Below the pieces are notes generated by a model. The model made no database searches and was not told the origin of the DNA. It saw only the letters and a program-made list of their open reading frames with translations. The position numbers were made by a program, and so were the translations under genes. From CAWGHZ01 sp963775315 (lineage in GTDB: Bacteria; Pseudomonadota; Alphaproteobacteria; MPNO01; DASWLB01), in the NCBI GenBank assembly GCA_963775315.1, contig CAVZIN010000009.1, forward strand, positions 310,001-374,000: a stretch of 64,000 bases of DNA, in the 5' to 3' direction. Positions 38,350-45,764 of this stretch are shown here, in pieces; positions within the stretch are counted from its first letter, which is position 1, and every line of letters starts with the position of its first letter.

Positions 38350-39326
38350 GGCGTCCCCTCCCCGGCTTCCCCAACGGGCGCGGGCGCCGCGGTGCGCTCG
38401 GCGGCGCGCAGCCGGGCCGAACGCGCGCGCGGGTTGATTGCGGTTTCGGCCGCGCCCGGCCGGATCGGCTGGCGATGCAGCAGGCGGAAGGTCGCTTCCG
38501 GTGGGGCGCCCTCGTCCGGAAGGTGGCGAGAGCCGCGCGGCGCGGCGCCGGAGCGGGCGCGCAGGAATTCCTTCACCTCGCGGTCTTCGAGCGAATGGAA
38601 AGTCACGACGACGAGCCTTCCGCCGGCAGCGAGCAGCGCCTCGGCGGCGGCAAGCGCGCGGGCGAGCTCGCCCAGCTCGTCGTTCACCACGATGCGAAGC
38701 GCCTGGAACGTGCGGGTGGCGGGGTCGATGCGCGCCGGCCCAGGCCGAGCGGGCGGGGCGGCATGGCGCACGATCTCGGCGAGCTCACCGGTACGGGTGA
38801 TTGGGCCCGCGCGGCGGGCACTGACGATGGCGCGGGCGATGCGGCGCGACGCGCGCTCCTCGCCGTAGCGGAACAATATGTCGGCGAGCTCGCCCTCGGG
38901 CATCGCGTTGACGAGGTCGGCCGCGCTGATGCCGGCCTGTTCCATGCGCATGTCGAGCGGCCCGTCGAGCCGGAAGGAGAAGCCGCGCGCGGCGAGGTCG
39001 AGCTGGGGCGACGACACGCCGACGTCCAGCGCGATGCCGTCGACCTTGTCGATGCCGCGCGCGCCGAGCAGGGCGCGCATGTCGCCGAACCGCCCGCCGA
39101 CGACGGTGAGACGGCCGCGGTATTCGTCGGCGAGGGCGGCGCCGAGCGCCACGGCGTCGGGGTCGCGGTCGATGCCCCAGACGGCGCAGTCGGCGGCGTC
39201 GAGGATGGCGCGGGAATAGCCGCCGGCGCCGAACGTGCCGTCGACATAGACGCCGCCGTCGCGGGGCGCCAGCGCCTCGAGCACCTCGTCGAGCAGCACC
39301 GGACGGTGGGCGGGCGCGGCGGTCAT
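38346..39326 (-). CDS. rsmH: 16S rRNA (cytosine1402-N4)-methyltransferase RsmH (MraW)
   Basis: A 326-residue SAM-dependent methyltransferase that modifies C1402 of 16S rRNA. Typical are the start HRPVLLDEVLEAL, the SAM loop VDGTFGAGGYSRAIL, the GIALDVGVSSPQLD segment and VVVTFHSLEDREVKEFLR near the end. It lies between mraZ and ftsL, overlapping both by four bases, as in most division clusters. Confidence 0.95.
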   Translation of the reverse strand: MTAAPAHRPVLLDEVLEALAPRDGGVYVDGTFGAGGYSRAILDAADCAVWGIDRDPDAVALGAALADEYRGRLTVVGGRFGDMRALLGARGIDKVDGIALDVGVSSPQLDLAARGFSFRLDGPLDMRMEQAGISAADLVNAMPEGELADILFRYGEERASRRIARAIVSARRAGPITRTGELAEIVRHAAPPARPGPARIDPATRTFQALRIVVNDELGELARALAAAEALLAAGGRLVVVTFHSLEDREVKEFLRARSGAAPRGSRHLPDEGAPPEATFRLLHRQPIRPGAAETAINPRARSARLRAAERTAAPAPVGEAGEGTP

Positions 39327-39808
39327 GCCATCCCCGTTCCGCCGCCGCGCACGAGCCGTGCCCGGGCGCGCGCCAACGCCTGCTCCTGGTGTTCGTGGAA
39401 AGCCGGTCCCCAGATTTGGAAGCGCGGGCCGCGCCCGACGAAGACGGCCTCCTCGGTGATGCCGGCGTGGTCGGCGAAGCTCCGCGGCAGGACGATCCGG
39501 CCTTCGCCGTCGAACGGCAGGTCGCGCACCAGCCCCATGATCGTCTCTACGAATTCGCCGTCCGCGTCAGCGCCGCCGCCGAGCAGCGCCGCGAAGTCGC
39601 CGCCCGCCAGGCTTCTCTCGAGCAGCTGCGCGTTCATCCGGTCGAGCGTGTCCGGCCCGAACCCCTCGAGCGCCGGATGGGTGAGCGACGTGTAGGCGAC
39701 GATGGCCTGCGCACCTTGCGCAGCGAGATGCGCCCGCCAAGGCGCCGGCACCGAGACCCGCCCCTTGCGGTCGACCTTGTTCACATAGGTGGATCGGAAC
39801 GCGGTCAA
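39323..39808 (-). CDS. mraZ: Transcriptional regulator MraZ
   Basis: A 161-residue AbrB-fold protein with two MraZ repeats. Each ends in the conserved DxKGRVxxP-type motif: VDRKGRVSVPAPWR at about 12-25 and FDGEGRIVLPRSFAD at about 98-112. MraZ binds tandem TGGG boxes and represses its own operon in the species studied. Here five such boxes lie 76-120 bases upstream of the start. It is the first gene of the seventeen-gene cluster. Confidence 0.94.
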   Translation of the reverse strand: MTAFRSTYVNKVDRKGRVSVPAPWRAHLAAQGAQAIVAYTSLTHPALEGFGPDTLDRMNAQLLERSLAGGDFAALLGGGADADGEFVETIMGLVRDLPFDGEGRIVLPRSFADHAGITEEAVFVGRGPRFQIWGPAFHEHQEQALARARARLVRGGGTGMA

Positions 39809-39883
39809 AGCCTTCCCCCCGACCCGGGCGTAGCCGCTTCACCGGTCGCCCCGTCGTCGCCCCTGCCCCGAAATCCCCCGATT

Positions 39884-39928
39884 TGGGACAGGATGGGATA
39901 TCATGGGCCGTTATGGGTGTCAATGGGA
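39884..39928 (-). promoter_or_regulatory. mraZ promoter overlapped by five TGGG boxes
   Basis: TGGG occurs at 39884, 39894, 39904, 39914 and 39924, exactly ten bases apart (plus strand), the arrangement MraZ recognises. On the minus strand TTGACA (39918-39923), a 17-base spacer and TATCCC (39895-39900) form a sigma-70-type promoter inside the array, with transcription expected from about 39888. Binding of MraZ would therefore cover the promoter. The known E. coli operator has three boxes. Confidence 0.8.
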
Positions 39929-40318
39929 CCTAGAGTAAAATCAAAGACCTAAGCGCCGTTATTCTGGTATTTCCTCGGCGCCTTCCTCCCCTTGTCCAGA
40001 CCTCGTCCGACGAACCGATTCCCAGGCTCAGAGATAATTATGGCGAAAACTTGTTCCGCCTATGTTCCCGAAGTGGCCGCGGCGCGGCGGCGACGGCGCC
40101 ATGAGGGCCGAAACGCAGGCTTCGCGCCCACACCATTGTTTTCATTAGCATTTGTATGGGCGGGGCGAGCCGTGACATCGCCGTGGCGGCGGCAGTCTCC
40201 GCAGGCCGCGCGGCCGAGAGGCGACGCGGGAGCCAGCGGCCAGCGGAACGAATGCCCGCGCGCGCGCGCCTTGCGGAGCCTTGCCGGCCGCGCGCTTCGG
40301 CCGCGAATCTCTCGGACG
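39929..40318. other. Gap without a supported gene
   Basis: About 390 bases between the mraZ promoter and the tRNA terminator. It has short GC palindromes and one AT-richer patch (around 40120-40160). I find no credible gene; the open frame covering it on the plus strand has biased, arginine-rich composition and runs antisense through the tRNA. Confidence 0.5.
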
Positions 40319-40341
40319 AAAAACGGCCCCTTCCGGGGCCG
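40319..40341 (-). terminator. Rho-independent terminator after tRNA-Val
   Basis: On the minus strand GGCCCC-GGAA-GGGGCC is followed by GTTTTT. It lies 37 bases beyond the 3' end of the tRNA-Val gene on the same strand. Confidence 0.8.
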
Positions 40342-40377
40342 CCGAGTCGCCCGCACGCGATCCGCGTGCTCCGGCGA

Positions 40378-40452
40378 TGGTGGGCGCGGCTGGGATTGAA
40401 CCAGCGACCCCTACGATGTCAACGTAGTGCTCTCCCGCTGAGCTACGCGCCC
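40378..40452 (-). tRNA. tRNA-Val (anticodon GAC)
   Basis: A 75-base cloverleaf. The acceptor stem pairs GGGCGCG with CGCGCCC, the anticodon stem CTACG/CGTAG encloses TTGACAT with anticodon GAC, and the T loop reads GGTTCAATCC. The discriminator base is A, and the 3' CCA is encoded. It reads valine GUC/GUU codons. Confidence 0.96.
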
Positions 40453-40523
40453 TCGCCCGGTCGTTTATCGCGCGCCGCCGGGATTGGCAAGCCCGCGCGC
40501 GGGCCGCGGCGCCAGCGGGTCCG

Positions 40524-40886
40524 CTACGCCACCAGGATGCGGTCGATCTGGGCGACCAGGTCGCGCAGGTGGAACGGCTTGGACAGCACCTTGGCCTCCG
40601 GGCTGCGGCCCGAGCGGCGCGCGTTGAGCGCGACGGCGGCGAAGCCGGTGATGAACAGCACCTTGAGGGCCGGCAGGCGCTCGTTCGCCTGGCGGGCGAG
40701 TTCGATCCCGTCCATGCCGGGCATCACGATGTCGGCGAGCAGCAGGTCGAACACCTCGCCCTTGAGCGCGGCGAGCGCGGCGAGCCCATCCTCGCAGTCG
40801 CGCACCTCGTGCCCGGCCCGGCGCAGCGCGCCCGCCAGGAACCGGCGCATCGAATTGTCGTCTTCGGCAAGGAGAATACGGGCCAT
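40524..40886 (-). CDS. cpdR: Cell-cycle response regulator CpdR
   Basis: A 120-residue stand-alone receiver domain. The acidic pair is in LLAEDDNSMRRFL, the phospho-acceptor is Asp52 in LLLADIVMPGMDG, and the switch Lys is in VLSKPFHLRDLV. The FITGFAAVALN segment is characteristic of CpdR, which in Caulobacter directs ClpXP to the cell pole and starts degradation of CtrA and other proteins when unphosphorylated. It sits beside the N-formylglutamate amidohydrolase gene, which is divergent. Confidence 0.9.
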   Translation of the reverse strand: MARILLAEDDNSMRRFLAGALRRAGHEVRDCEDGLAALAALKGEVFDLLLADIVMPGMDGIELARQANERLPALKVLFITGFAAVALNARRSGRSPEAKVLSKPFHLRDLVAQIDRILVA

Positions 40887-41032
40887 GTGCTGTCCGTGTG
40901 GGAGGCGTGACGCGACGCCGGCGGCACGCTAGGCGGGCGTGGTTGCCAAACGGTTAAGCCCCCGGCCCGGGCCGCGTTTCGCCGGGCGGCGCGCGTGACA
41001 AGGGGCGGGGATTGGGCTAAATCTCGAAAATC

Positions 41033-41935
41033 ATGGATGCGGTGCGCGAGATCACGCGGGAGGCCAAGCACCTGGAGGTCCTGCGCCCCGCGCGCCAGAC
41101 CGTTCCGCTGGTCTTCGCCTCGCCCCATTCGGGGACCGACTACCCGCCCGATTTCGTCGCGGGCTCGAAGCTCGACCCGCTGGCGCTCCGCCGGTCCGAG
41201 GATTCGTTCGTTGACCGACTGTTCCTCGCCGCCCCCGACCACGGCGCGCCGCTGGTCCGCGCCCTGTTCCCGCGCGCGTTCATCGACCCGAACCGCGAAC
41301 CCTACGAGCTCGACCCCGCCATGTTCGAGGATGCGCTCCCCGACTATGCCAACACGGCCTCGGCGCGGGTCGCGGCCGGTCTCGGCACCATCGCCAAGGT
41401 CGTGGCCAACGGGCAGGAAATCTATCGCCGGAAGCTCCGCTTCGCGGAGGCGGCCGAGCGCATCGACACCTACTACAAGCCCTACCACCGCACGCTCGAG
41501 GAGTTGATCGACGCGACGCAGGAGCGGTTCGGCGCGTCGCTGCTGGTCGATTGCCATTCGATGCCCTCGGTCGGCGGGCCGATGGACCCCGACGCCGGGC
41601 GTGGCCGCGCCGACTTCGTGATCGGCGACTGCTACGGCGCCGCCTGCGGCGAGATCGTCGTCGAGACCGTCGAGACCGCGCTGCGCGGCATGGGCTTCGC
41701 CGTGGTGCGGAACAGGCCCTATGCCGGTGGCTTCACCACAAGCCACTACGGCAAGCCCAGGACCGGCCGCCACGCGGTGCAGATCGAGGTCAACCGCGCG
41801 CTCTACATGGACGAGGCCACGATCGAGGCGCATCGCGGCCTGCCGGTGCTGGCCGAGAAGCTCACCGTGCTGATCGCGGCACTGACCGGCATCGCGCCGG
41901 ACGGGCTCGCCGCGCCCCGACGCCAGGCGCGATGA
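41033..41935 (+). CDS. N-formylglutamate amidohydrolase family protein
   Basis: A 300-residue zinc hydrolase. Family motifs are VFASPHSGTDYP (about 27), FPRAFIDPNREPYELD (about 82), LLVDCHSMPS (about 175) and AVQIEVNRALYMDE (about 248). The fold hydrolyses N-formylglutamate in histidine breakdown, but no other hut gene is nearby, so its actual substrate is open. It starts 146 bases from the divergent cpdR and overlaps the acetyltransferase gene by four bases. Confidence 0.88.
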   Translation: MDAVREITREAKHLEVLRPARQTVPLVFASPHSGTDYPPDFVAGSKLDPLALRRSEDSFVDRLFLAAPDHGAPLVRALFPRAFIDPNREPYELDPAMFEDALPDYANTASARVAAGLGTIAKVVANGQEIYRRKLRFAEAAERIDTYYKPYHRTLEELIDATQERFGASLLVDCHSMPSVGGPMDPDAGRGRADFVIGDCYGAACGEIVVETVETALRGMGFAVVRNRPYAGGFTTSHYGKPRTGRHAVQIEVNRALYMDEATIEAHRGLPVLAEKLTVLIAALTGIAPDGLAAPRRQAR

Positions 41936-42501
41936 GCCCGCCCGCCGGCCGGCCGTCCCCGGCCGCGGCCACCACAGTGCGCGATGCGACCGGCGAGGAC
42001 ATCGCCCAGATCGCGGCGATCTACCGGCCCTATGTCGAGACCAGCAAGGCGAGCTTCGAAACCGTCCCGCCCGACCTGGGCGAGATGGCCAGGCGCCACG
42101 CCGACGTGGTGGCACGCGGCCTGCCCTGGCTGGTCGCCGAGCTGGACGGGCGCATCGCCGGCTACGCCTATGCCGCGCCCTACCGCGTGCGCGCCGCCTA
42201 CCGCTTCACCGTCGAGGATTCGGTCTATATCGCGCCATGGGCGCTGGGGCGCGGGTGCGGGCGGGCGCTGCTCGAGGCCCTGGTCGAGCGCTGCGCCCGG
42301 GCGGGCTACCGGGCGATGGTCGCGGTGATCGGGGATTCGGCGAACGCGGCTTCTATCGCACTGCACAAGTCCTGTGGCTTCGTCCCCGCCGGAACCCTGC
42401 CCAGCGTGGGCTGGAAGCTCGGCGCCTGGGTCGACAGCGTGCTGATGCTGCGGCCCCTCGGGCACGGGGCGGCCACGCCACCCTTCACGGGAAGTCTTTG
42501 A
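41932..42501 (+). CDS. GNAT N-acetyltransferase, phosphinothricin-acetyltransferase-like
   Basis: A 189-residue GNAT protein. After a 20-residue Pro/Ala leader come TVRDATGEDIAQIAAIYRPYV and SFETVPPDLGEMARR. The acetyl-CoA loop lies in APWALGRGCGRALLEALVERC, and DSANAASIALHKSCGFVPAGTL completes the fold. This matches the Pat/Bar-like subgroup that acetylates phosphinothricin or methionine sulfoximine-type amines. The ATG overlaps the upstream stop (ATGA), so the two genes are cotranslated. Confidence 0.87.
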   Translation: MSPPAGRPSPAAATTVRDATGEDIAQIAAIYRPYVETSKASFETVPPDLGEMARRHADVVARGLPWLVAELDGRIAGYAYAAPYRVRAAYRFTVEDSVYIAPWALGRGCGRALLEALVERCARAGYRAMVAVIGDSANAASIALHKSCGFVPAGTLPSVGWKLGAWVDSVLMLRPLGHGAATPPFTGSL

Positions 42502-42510
42502 ACTCAAATG

Positions 42511-42605
42511 AAAAAAAATGCCGCCCCGAAGGGGCGGCAAGTTCATAGGGAGGAAACGTCCAAGAGAGGGAAAAGCACAGGCCGCTTGGACCCCGACCCA
42601 TGCTG
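42511..42605 (-). ncRNA. Probable trans-acting small RNA, resembling the alpha-r8/MmgR type
   Basis: The minus strand holds a compact small-RNA gene with no reading frame. Hairpin 1 pairs GTCCAAG with CTTGGAC (42558-42591), and its loop contains TTTTCCCTCT. A single-stranded linker with TTTCCTCCC (42548-42556), an anti-Shine-Dalgarno sequence, follows. Hairpin 2 (TGCCGCCCC/GGGGCGGCA, 42519-42539) ends in eight T, a clear Rho-independent terminator. From memory, this two-hairpin plan with a UUUCCUCCCU linker matches the rhizobial alpha-r8/MmgR family involved in polyhydroxybutyrate control. The 5' end is inferred from the promoter and may be a few bases off. Confidence 0.75.
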
Positions 42606-42640
42606 CAATGCAACATAGGTGCGACAGCCCCGAGGTTCAA
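42600..42640 (-). promoter_or_regulatory. Promoter of the small RNA with TGCATTGCA operator
   Basis: On the minus strand TTGAAC (42635-42640), a 17-base spacer and TATGTT (42612-42617) form a sigma-70-type promoter. ATGTTGCATTGCAGCAT (42600-42616) overlaps the -10 box and expected start. It contains the TGC-N3-GCA palindrome recognised by PhaR-type regulators, in a position suited to repression. Confidence 0.6.
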
Positions 42641-42849
42641 GCGAAAAATCCGGTGGTTCACCCGATCTTGAGCAGGGGCGAAATCGCCTAGGTCAGGGAT
42701 TTCGGTCGCATTTCCGGGCGGTTAGCGGAATTTGCGCCGCGCGATGCGGCAGCTTGACGCGCGCCCAATTCGAGTTCTCCCCCGCCCCTGGCGACGGCTG
42801 CCCGAGCTTGGCACGAATCTTGCAGCGCAGCGGTCGACTGGAGGGCCTG

Positions 42850-43497
42850 ATGAACCTGACGACCGTACCGCGTACCACGATCCTCGCGACCGTTGTTCTG
42901 ATCCTCGCCGCCGGGTGGTCTGGCGCCCGCGCCGCCGAACCGCCGCCCGCTTGGCGGGATTCCGCCCTATGCAATTCCGCCATCGCCGCGGCCGAGCAGG
43001 CCCAGGCCCTGCCGCTGCGCCTTCTGAAGGCCGTGGCGCTCGCCGAGTCCGGCCGCTGGGACAAGGCGAGCAAGGAAAGTTTTGCCTGGCCCTGGACCGT
43101 CACGTCCGGCGGCACCGGGCAGTATTTTCCGGACAAAGCCTCCGCCATCGCGGCGGTGCAGCGCCTGCGTGCCAGGGGCGTGACGAACATCGACGTCGGC
43201 TGCCTGCAGGTGAATTTGGGCTACCACCCGGACGCCTTCGCCGACCTCTCCGCCGCGTTCGACCCGGCGATCAACGCGACGTATGCCGCGCGCTTCCTCA
43301 AGGGGCTTCGGCTCGACCGCCACGCCTGGTCGATTGCCGTCGCCTATTACCATTCCGCGAAGCCGGACGAGGGGCGGCGCTATTCGGACAAGGTCTTCGA
43401 TCTGTGGCACGCCGCCAACACCCGCGCCTACAAGGAGGTGCTGGTCGAGCGCCGCGAAGCCTATGCCCGGCGGCGCGCCGAGTTCGCCCAGCGCTGA
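42850..43497 (+). CDS. Lytic transglycosylase-like (SLT domain) secreted protein
   Basis: A 215-residue protein with a signal peptide (residues 1-29, ending GARAAEP). LLKAVALAESGRWD (about 58-71) carries the glutamate expected for SLT-type catalysis. NIDVGCLQVNLGYHP and ATYAARFLKGL with AVAYYHSAKP are the later SLT motifs. It probably cleaves peptidoglycan glycan strands in the periplasm, and related proteins serve secretion or flagellar assembly. The ATG follows GAGGGCCTG; a frame extending to 42619 lacks a signal-like start. Confidence 0.82.
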   Translation: MNLTTVPRTTILATVVLILAAGWSGARAAEPPPAWRDSALCNSAIAAAEQAQALPLRLLKAVALAESGRWDKASKESFAWPWTVTSGGTGQYFPDKASAIAAVQRLRARGVTNIDVGCLQVNLGYHPDAFADLSAAFDPAINATYAARFLKGLRLDRHAWSIAVAYYHSAKPDEGRRYSDKVFDLWHAANTRAYKEVLVERREAYARRRAEFAQR

Positions 43498-43589
43498 GCC
43501 GGAAATTGCCGATGTATTTGCAGATGTAAGGGCGCGCCCGCCCGAATTCCTTCACACTTCCCGTTCGCTCGTGTAAGAACGGATGGGGA

Positions 43590-44348
43590 ATGACCGGCAC
43601 GAACAATCTTCCGCCGCCGGCGCCGGGCTGGGCCGTGTTTCTTGACGTCGACGGCACGCTGATCGAGATCGCCGAACGCCCGGCCGCGGTGCGCGTGGAG
43701 CCGCGCATGATCGGCGTGCTGGCCGCGCTTGTGCGGGTGACCGACGGGGCCGTCGCGCTGGTTAGCGGCCGGCCGGTGGAGTTCCTCGACAAGCTGTTCG
43801 CGCCGCTGGTCCTGCCGGCCGCGGGGCTGCATGGGCTCGAGCGGCGCGACGCCGCCGGCCACTGGGCGGTGCGCGCCGGGCGCCACGCCGACATCTACCG
43901 TTTTTCCGCCGCCTTCGCGAAGTTCGTTGCCGCACACCCCGGCACGGAGATCGAGGACAAAGGGCTGACGATCGCGCTGCACTACCGCCGGGCGCCGGAA
44001 GCGGGGCCGGCAGCGCGCGCGCTGGCCGACCGGCTGGCCGCGGAAGGCGACGGCGCATTCCGCGTGCAGCAAGGCAAGATGGTGGCTGAGCTGCGCCCGG
44101 AGGGCCCGGACAAGGGCGCCGTCGTCACCGCCTTCATGGCCGAGCCACCCTTCGCCGGGCGGCTTCCTGTCTTCGTCGGCGACGACGTGACCGACGAGGC
44201 CGGCTTCGCCGAGGTCAACCGTCGCGGCGGCCATTCGGTGCGGGTTGGCGCGCCGTCCGGCCCGACCGCCGCGCGTTGGCAGGTCCCGACGGTCGCCGCG
44301 CTCGCCGAGTGGCTTGCCGCCGTCGCCGAGCTGGGAGCCCCGGCATGA
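43590..44348 (+). CDS. otsB: Trehalose-6-phosphate phosphatase OtsB
   Basis: A 252-residue HAD phosphatase. The nucleophile motif is FLDVDGTLIEI (about 17-27), the second motif ALVSGRP, and the metal motif VFVGDDVTDEAGF. AAGLHGLERRD and KGLTIALHYRRAP belong to the cap. It dephosphorylates trehalose-6-phosphate made by OtsA, whose start overlaps its stop (ATGA). Trehalose protects against osmotic and drying stress. Confidence 0.93.
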   Translation: MTGTNNLPPPAPGWAVFLDVDGTLIEIAERPAAVRVEPRMIGVLAALVRVTDGAVALVSGRPVEFLDKLFAPLVLPAAGLHGLERRDAAGHWAVRAGRHADIYRFSAAFAKFVAAHPGTEIEDKGLTIALHYRRAPEAGPAARALADRLAAEGDGAFRVQQGKMVAELRPEGPDKGAVVTAFMAEPPFAGRLPVFVGDDVTDEAGFAEVNRRGGHSVRVGAPSGPTAARWQVPTVAALAEWLAAVAELGAPA

Positions 44349-45733
44349 GGCTGGTCGTCGTCTCGAACCGGGTGGCGCCCATCCACGAGGGCCAGACCGC
44401 GGCCGGTGGGCTCGCCGTCGCGGTGCTCGCCGCCCTCCGCGACCATGGCGGCGTGTGGTTCGGCTGGAACGGCGACGTGACGCCGACCGTGCCGCTGAAG
44501 CCCGACATCCACAAGCTCGACCAGCTCACCACGGCGACCATCGGGCTCACCCGGCGCGACTACACCGAGTACTACACGGGCTTCTCCAACTCGACGCTGT
44601 GGCCGCTGTTCCACTACCGCATCGACCTAGCCGAGTTCGACCGGCGCAACTACGCCGGCTACATGCGGGTGAACCAGCGCTTCGCCAAGCATTTGTTCCC
44701 GATGCTGCGTATCGAGGACATGATCTGGGTGCACGACTATCACCTGATCCCGCTGGGCGACGAGCTGCGCCGCATGGGGACGAAGCAGCCGATCGGCTTC
44801 TTCCTGCACACCCCGTTCCCGGCCTTGCAGATCCTGCGCGCCCTTCCCCGCCACCGGGCGCTGGTCCGCGCGCTCTGTGCCTACGATCTGGTCGGATTCC
44901 AGACCTCGGACGACCTCGCCGCCTTCCGCGACTACGTGACGCTGGAGGCGGGCGGACGGGTGGACGACGACGGGCTGGTGCATTGCTTCGGCCGCACGCT
45001 GCGCGCCGAGGCGTTCCCCATCGGCGTCGACACGGCGAACGTCGCGTCCGCCGCGCGCCGCCACGACCACGGCGATCTCGCCGCCCGGCTGAAGGCCAAC
45101 CTCAACGGGCGCAAGCTGATCATCGGCGTCGACCGGCTGGACTATTCCAAGGGGCTGGTCGAGCGATTCACGGCGTTCGAGCGGTTGCTGGAAACCTTTC
45201 CCGAAAAGAATCGCGGCGTCGTGCTGATGCAAATTGCGCCGCCGTCACGCGGCGACGTGCACGGCTATACCGAGATCCGCCAGGCGCTGGAGACGGCGGC
45301 CGGCCACATCAACGGCCGGTTCGCCGATTTCGACTGGGTGCCAATCCGCTATCTGAACAAGTCGTTCGACCGCGACGAGCTGACCTGCTTCCTGCGCCAC
45401 GCCGACATCGGGCTGGTCACGCCGCTGCGGGACGGGATGAACCTGGTCGCGAAGGAGTATGTCGCGGCGCAGGACGAGCGCGACCCGGGCGTGCTGGTGC
45501 TGTCGCGCTTCGCGGGCGCGGCGCGCGAACTCGACGCCGCGCTGATCGTCAACCCGCACGACCCGGACGAGGTCGCCGGTGCGCTGCGCCAGGGGCTCGA
45601 GATGAAGCTCGCCGAGCGCCGCAACCGCTGGCGCGCGATGATGACGCTGCTCGAGGTCAACGACGTCGATGCCTGGCGCAACGCCTTCGTCTCGGCGCTG
45701 GAATCGACTGCCGCCCTCGCGCGCGAGGGGTGA
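44345..45733 (+). CDS. otsA: Trehalose-6-phosphate synthase OtsA
   Basis: A 462-residue GT20 enzyme that joins UDP-glucose and glucose-6-phosphate. Visible family motifs are VVVSNRVAP (2-11), AAGGLAVAV, the acceptor region WVHDYHLIPLGDELR, GFFLHTPFP, VDRLDYSKGLVERF and the donor site LRDGMNLVAKEYVAAQ. Length is normal. It is translationally coupled to otsB and ends 31 bases before the convergent typA. Confidence 0.94.
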   Translation: MRLVVVSNRVAPIHEGQTAAGGLAVAVLAALRDHGGVWFGWNGDVTPTVPLKPDIHKLDQLTTATIGLTRRDYTEYYTGFSNSTLWPLFHYRIDLAEFDRRNYAGYMRVNQRFAKHLFPMLRIEDMIWVHDYHLIPLGDELRRMGTKQPIGFFLHTPFPALQILRALPRHRALVRALCAYDLVGFQTSDDLAAFRDYVTLEAGGRVDDDGLVHCFGRTLRAEAFPIGVDTANVASAARRHDHGDLAARLKANLNGRKLIIGVDRLDYSKGLVERFTAFERLLETFPEKNRGVVLMQIAPPSRGDVHGYTEIRQALETAAGHINGRFADFDWVPIRYLNKSFDRDELTCFLRHADIGLVTPLRDGMNLVAKEYVAAQDERDPGVLVLSRFAGAARELDAALIVNPHDPDEVAGALRQGLEMKLAERRNRWRAMMTLLEVNDVDAWRNAFVSALESTAALAREG

Positions 45734-45764
45734 CGTTTGGTGCGACGGCCTCGATAAGCTTCCT

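Noticed and set aside
39992..40399. 135-residue open frame on the plus strand after mraZ
   Set aside because: Composition is arginine-rich and shadow-like, it has no ribosome-binding site, and it runs antisense through the tRNA-Val gene and its terminator.
40491..40504. GCCCGCGCGCGGGC palindrome between cpdR and tRNA-Val
   Set aside because: No loop and no U tract; expected by chance in DNA of this GC content.
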